Source: Herbaspirillum sp. alder98
Lineage (GTDB): Bacteria; Pseudomonadota; Gammaproteobacteria; Burkholderiales; Burkholderiaceae_D
DNA length: 64,000 nt
Reading direction: 5' to 3'
NCBI RefSeq assembly: GCF_020179755.1
Contig: NZ_JAIUCY010000002.1
Location: forward strand, 372,001-436,000
Position numbers and translations under genes: made by a program. The notes beneath the pieces were generated by a model. The model searched no databases, was not told the origin of the DNA, and saw only the letters and a list, made by a program, of their open reading frames with translations. Below are positions 60,602-64,000 of this stretch, one piece after another (within the stretch, counting starts at the first letter, position 1; each line of letters opens with the position of its first letter).

Positions 60602-62200
60602 TTAGGCGTTGATCCAGGTGTCGTGCCAGCTGCTCGATGGCCAGCGCGCATTGTTATGGCTGTTGTGCACGTTGCGGCTGACGACCGAATAGAACTCGCG
60701 CTCGGTGGCCATCCAGATCGGCAACTCGTCGTTGACCGTCTTGACCCACTCGCCGTACAGCGCGCGACGCTTGTTGGCGTCGATCTCGGTGGCGGCGTCG
60801 TCGATCAGCTTGTCGACCTTGTCCGACTTCCAGCCGTACTGGTTGGTCCACGGCGCGCCGGCCGGGCTGCCCGAGCGGTACCAGACGGTGGTCGAGACCG
60901 CCGGATCGCCGCGATACTGGTGCCAGCCGGTGGCGATGTCGAAGGTGTTGTCCTTGTAGACCGCATTGAGGGCGCCGGCGATATCGTACTGGACGATCTC
61001 GACCTTGATGCCCACCTGTTCCAGCGATTGCTGGATGAAGGTGGCCAGCAGCGGCACGTCTTCGCCGTTCTGGATCGGCACCAGCTTCAGGCTGAAACGC
61101 ACGCCGCCACGGCCTCGCTTGTAGCCGGCTTCGTCCAGCAGCGATTCGGCGCGCTTGGTGTCGAATGGATACGGCGGCTTGCTGCCCTTGGGGAAGAACG
61201 ACGAAGTCGACGGGATCGGTCCCGACGCCGGCTTGCCCAGGCCGTACAGGAAGTTCTGGATGAAGAAGTCGATATCGATCGCATGCACGATGGCGCGGCG
61301 CACGCGCACATCGGCCAGTTCCTTGCGGCGGAAGTTGAATTCGACGGTGTTATTGAAGACGTTGGCTTCGAGCCCCTTGCTGCGCACGTCGAACTTGGGG
61401 TTCTTGCGCAGGCGATCGAGGTCGGCCAGCGACAACTGCGAATACGCGCTCAACTGGATCTGCCCGGTTTCGATGGCGGCGGTGGCGGCCGACTTGTCGG
61501 TGATGATGCGCCACACCACGCGATCCAGGTACGGCAGGCCTTTACGCCAGTAGTTGGGATTGCGCTCGGCGATGATGTACTGGCCGCGCTGGTATTCGAC
61601 GAACCTGTAGGGACCGGTGCCGATCGGCGCCGTATTGGCCGGATTCTCCAGCACGTTCTTGCCTTCGAACACATGTCGCGGCACCACGTAGCCGAGGTCG
61701 GCCAGCGCGCGCAGCAACAGATCGAGCGGCATCGGGCGCTCGTAGCGGAACACCACCGTATGCGCATCCGGCGTGTCGACCGCGTGCAGGTACAACTGCA
61801 GCGCGGTGGCGAAGTTGAGCTGCTTCTTCCACAGTTCGAGCGCGTTGTACTGCACGTCGGACGAAGTGAACGGCTTTCCATCGTGCCACTTCACGCCTTC
61901 GCGCAACTTGAAGGTGATCGTCTTGCCGTCGGCCGAGGTAGTCCACGAGGTGGCCAGTTGCGGCACTGGACGGCCATCGGCGTCGAGGTCGACCAGCGAT
62001 TCGATGATCTTGCTGGTGACGATATAGACCCCGGTCGAGGCCCGCAGTGACGGGTTCAGGATGCGCTGCTCGGAACCCAGGTGCACATTGAGCACCCCGC
62101 CGCGACGCGGCTCGGTCTGCGAGTAGACGATGCCTGGCCAGGCCGATGCGACCAGGAGGGCTCCAGATGACAACAAGAACTGCCGGCGATTTGCGCTCAT
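60602..62200 (-). CDS. ABC transporter periplasmic binding protein (SBP family 5)
   Basis: A 532-residue solute-binding protein. It has a Tat-type signal (NRRQFLLSSGALLVASAWPG) and the family 5 core: GLNPSLRASTGVY-like start, VKWHDGKPFTSSDVQYNALE, MPIGTGPYRFVEYQRGQYI-type region and RRAIVHAIDIDFFIQNFLYG. Start 62200 (MSANRRQF) is chosen over 62230. First gene of the ABC operon, with the ligand unknown; peptides, opines and sulfur compounds are all possible in this family. It is divergent from the rhodanese gene. Confidence 0.9.
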   Translation of the reverse strand: MSANRRQFLLSSGALLVASAWPGIVYSQTEPRRGGVLNVHLGSEQRILNPSLRASTGVYIVTSKIIESLVDLDADGRPVPQLATSWTTSADGKTITFKLREGVKWHDGKPFTSSDVQYNALELWKKQLNFATALQLYLHAVDTPDAHTVVFRYERPMPLDLLLRALADLGYVVPRHVFEGKNVLENPANTAPIGTGPYRFVEYQRGQYIIAERNPNYWRKGLPYLDRVVWRIITDKSAATAAIETGQIQLSAYSQLSLADLDRLRKNPKFDVRSKGLEANVFNNTVEFNFRRKELADVRVRRAIVHAIDIDFFIQNFLYGLGKPASGPIPSTSSFFPKGSKPPYPFDTKRAESLLDEAGYKRGRGGVRFSLKLVPIQNGEDVPLLATFIQQSLEQVGIKVEIVQYDIAGALNAVYKDNTFDIATGWHQYRGDPAVSTTVWYRSGSPAGAPWTNQYGWKSDKVDKLIDDAATEIDANKRRALYGEWVKTVNDELPIWMATEREFYSVVSRNVHNSHNNARWPSSSWHDTWINA

Positions 62201-62538
62201 TATTTTCCCGAAATAGTAGTTAGAACTCATTTAATCAATAGACGTGAGTTCTGCAAAACAGAGCGGAGATTACGGGCGGCGTGCTGCTTTGCGGAACGAC
62301 CGATTTCGCATTAACAAATTCGGTTTGCGGCGCATCGACGGCAACGCCCGCCCAGAGCGCATGTGAGACAGACACTGTCGCGCGTGAAGCTCGGCGTTAT
62401 TCGGTTTCCAACTTAGAAACCAATTTTTAATTCGTTTGGTTTGCTAAGAGCGGGATTTAAAGTCTCCTCATCGATGCCGTCTATAGCCACCAAAACCGCT
62501 GACGGCGCACCCACGCCAAATCAACAGGAGCCACCCAC
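62201..62538. other. Divergent region between ABC operon and rhodanese gene
   Basis: About 338 bases. It must contain promoters for both directions. A region near 62395-62450 has repeated AAC-type motifs (GGTTTCCAACTTAGAAACC, with GGTTT and AAACC arms forming an inverted pair) that may be an operator. Nothing else of note. Confidence 0.45.
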
Positions 62539-63045
62539 ATGTCATCGGCAAACGCGGCCGCCGCGCCCGCATCCACCACCGCCCCCTCCGGCAACATCGA
62601 ACTGCCTGAAGCCTTGCAGGCGATCCGCGACCAGGCCGCTGCCGCCGGCCTGCCCTTTGCCGGCACGGTCAATCCGCAGACCGCCTGGGAGTTGTTCTCT
62701 ACCGGTCAGGTCCTGTTAGTCGATGTGCGCACTGCCGAAGAGCGCAAGTTCGTGGGGCAAGTGCCCGATACCCTGCACGTGGCCTGGGCCACCGGCACCG
62801 CGATGTCGCGCAACCCGCGCTTTGTGCGTGAGCTGGAAAGCCGTATCGGCGGCAAGCAGGTGCCGGCGCTGTTGCTGTGCCGCAGCGGCAAGCGCTCGGC
62901 CGCCGCCGCCGAAGCCGCGACCAAGGCCGGCCTGACCTGTATTTTCAATATCAGCGAAGGCTTCGAGGGCGAGATCGACGCTCACGGGCAGCGCGGCCAC
63001 GGTGATGGCTGGCGCTTCCACGGTTTGCCCTGGGTCCAGGACTGA
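62539..63045 (+). CDS. Rhodanese-domain protein
   Basis: A 168-residue single rhodanese domain. The active-site loop is LLLCRSGKRSAAAAE with Cys114; VDVRTAEERKFVGQVPDTLHV gives the CH2A-type segment. The N-terminal 40 residues are Ala-rich and may be a linker, not a clear signal peptide. It moves sulfane sulfur, probably from or to a thiol. Start 62539 follows AGGAG. It lies 37 bases before the serine acetyltransferase gene, so the pair likely forms a sulfur-metabolism operon. Confidence 0.87.
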   Translation: MSSANAAAAPASTTAPSGNIELPEALQAIRDQAAAAGLPFAGTVNPQTAWELFSTGQVLLVDVRTAEERKFVGQVPDTLHVAWATGTAMSRNPRFVRELESRIGGKQVPALLLCRSGKRSAAAAEAATKAGLTCIFNISEGFEGEIDAHGQRGHGDGWRFHGLPWVQD

Positions 63046-63081
63046 ACCCGACCTCGCGTCTTCATCACATCAGAGGAATGC

Positions 63082-64000
63082 ATGGCCAGTTTCGATATCT
63101 ATCAGATCGTGCAGTCGCTGCAGGAGGTGCGCCTGGGCTGGCGTGCCGCGCAGCGCCGCAATAGCGACGCCGGGGCGCGCGAATTTCCGTCGCGCGAGGC
63201 CTTGTCGGTCATCGTCGAGCAACTCAAGGGGGTCTTGTTTCCGATGCGCCTGGGGCCGCCGGACCTGCGCCAGGAAAGCGAGAACTTCCACGTCGCTTAT
63301 TCCCTCGACGCCGCCCTGCACGGCCTGCTCAAGCAGGTGCAGCTCGAACTGCGCTACAGCGCCGGGCTGCAGGACCAGGCCGACAGCGCCGCCGAGGCCG
63401 AGCAGCAGGCGCTGCATGTCACGCGCGCCTTCGCCGCCTCGCTGCCCGATATCCGGGCCCTGCTCGACAGCGACGTGCTGGCCGCCTTCCAGGGCGACCC
63501 CGCCGCGCGCAGCGTGGACGAAGTGCTGCTCTGCTATCCGGGCGTACTGGCGATGATCCATTACCGCCTGGCGCATCGCCTGTATCACCTGGGCCTGCCG
63601 CTGCTGGCGCGCATCATCTCGGAGCTGGCGCACAGCACCACCGGCATCGACATCCATCCGGGGGCGCGTATCGGCGCGGCCTTCTTCATCGACCATGGCA
63701 CCGGCGTGGTGATCGGCGAGACCGCCGTCATCGGCGAACGGGTACGCATCTACCAGGCTGTCACGCTGGGCGCGAAACGTTTTCCGACCGACGCCGAGGG
63801 CAACCTGCAAAAGGGATGGCCGCGCCATCCGGTAGTGCAGGACGATGTGGTGATCTATGCCGGCGCCACCATCCTGGGCCGCATCACGGTGGGCCAGGGT
63901 GCGGTGATCGGCGGCAATGTCTGGTTGACCCAGGATGTGCCGCCCGGGGCGCATATCTCGCAGGCCGCTTCGCGCGAAGAGGAGCGTGGTATCGGCGCGC
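63082..64000 (+). CDS. cysE: Serine O-acetyltransferase, EpsC type (cut by window end)
   Basis: The frame opens at ATG 63082 (GAGGAAT before it) and stays open to the end of the window, 306 residues so far. The long N-terminal helical domain leads into SELAHSTTGIDIHPGARIGAAFFIDHGTGVVIGETAVIG, the left-handed beta-helix of CysE, with the active-site His in DHGTG, and closes with VIYAGATILGRITVGQG and GNVWLTQDVPPG. It makes O-acetylserine, the cysteine precursor. The long N-terminus places it in the EpsC group. The stop codon lies past the window. Confidence 0.93.
   Translation, partial: MASFDIYQIVQSLQEVRLGWRAAQRRNSDAGAREFPSREALSVIVEQLKGVLFPMRLGPPDLRQESENFHVAYSLDAALHGLLKQVQLELRYSAGLQDQADSAAEAEQQALHVTRAFAASLPDIRALLDSDVLAAFQGDPAARSVDEVLLCYPGVLAMIHYRLAHRLYHLGLPLLARIISELAHSTTGIDIHPGARIGAAFFIDHGTGVVIGETAVIGERVRIYQAVTLGAKRFPTDAEGNLQKGWPRHPVVQDDVVIYAGATILGRITVGQGAVIGGNVWLTQDVPPGAHISQAASREEERGIGA

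Overview
The window reads as chromosome of a betaproteobacterium, most likely an Oxalobacteraceae member close to Herbaspirillum. This rests on gene content and protein flavour (XerCD dif-type site, GC-rich host genes, PaoABC-type aldehyde oxidoreductase, FrmA/FrmR, EpsC-type serine acetyltransferase); no 16S is present, so the genus is an inference.

Layout. (1) 1-12.1 kb is a filamentous-phage (inovirus) region with two related prophages in tandem. The left unit is a remnant: its left part is missing and an IS30-family transposase tail lies just outside it. It keeps a secretin tail, the origin region, a Rep gene, a cargo gene and two reverse-strand genes, and ends at a dif-like junction (3465-3492). 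The right unit is complete, about 8.6 kb: repressor, ssDNA-binding protein, small membrane proteins, major coat, TspB/pIII-like adsorption protein, pVI, Zot/pI, secretin/pIV, origin region, Rep, cargo gene, two reverse-strand genes, and a well-matched dif site at 12078-12105. (2) 12.3-19.0 kb holds a two-gene operon: an M48-like metalloprotease translationally coupled to an 1832-residue protein combining a degenerate kinase, DUF4011, a superfamily 1 helicase, a Vsr-like nuclease and a WGR domain. It is the best candidate for an undescribed (defence-type) system. (3) 19.3-23 kb has a broken glycerophosphodiesterase, ilvE, a lipoprotein and an ETHE1-type persulfide dioxygenase. (4) 23-35.1 kb is an oxidoreductase cluster: an SDR, a frameshifted NmrA-type gene, paoABCD, two cupins, a carboxymuconolactone decarboxylase-like protein, two paralogous LysR regulators and an aldo/keto reductase. 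Five copies of one long spaced motif tie it into a probable regulon. (5) 35-41.6 kb has an unknown protein, a MarR-controlled flavin monooxygenase, a DUF1289 protein and two initiator tRNA genes flanking a chemotaxis receptor. (6) 41.7-47.1 kb is a catabolic operon (MFS, amidase, RidA, amine oxidase) with a divergent LysR. (7) 47.2-56.2 kb carries an isochorismatase-like protein without its cysteine, a hybrid histidine kinase, frmA-frmR, a TetR-controlled membrane protein, wecB, a YddG-like exporter and a NYN-domain protein. (8) 56.2-64 kb has a dipeptide-type ABC transporter with a VOC protein, divergent from a rhodanese and a serine O-acetyltransferase gene cut by the window end.

The catabolic sections fit together as uptake, oxidation and detoxification of aldehydes, amides and sulfur compounds. 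The phage section and the helicase operon are the accessory part and lie beside the likely chromosome-dimer resolution site, a usual landing place for XerCD-dependent elements.
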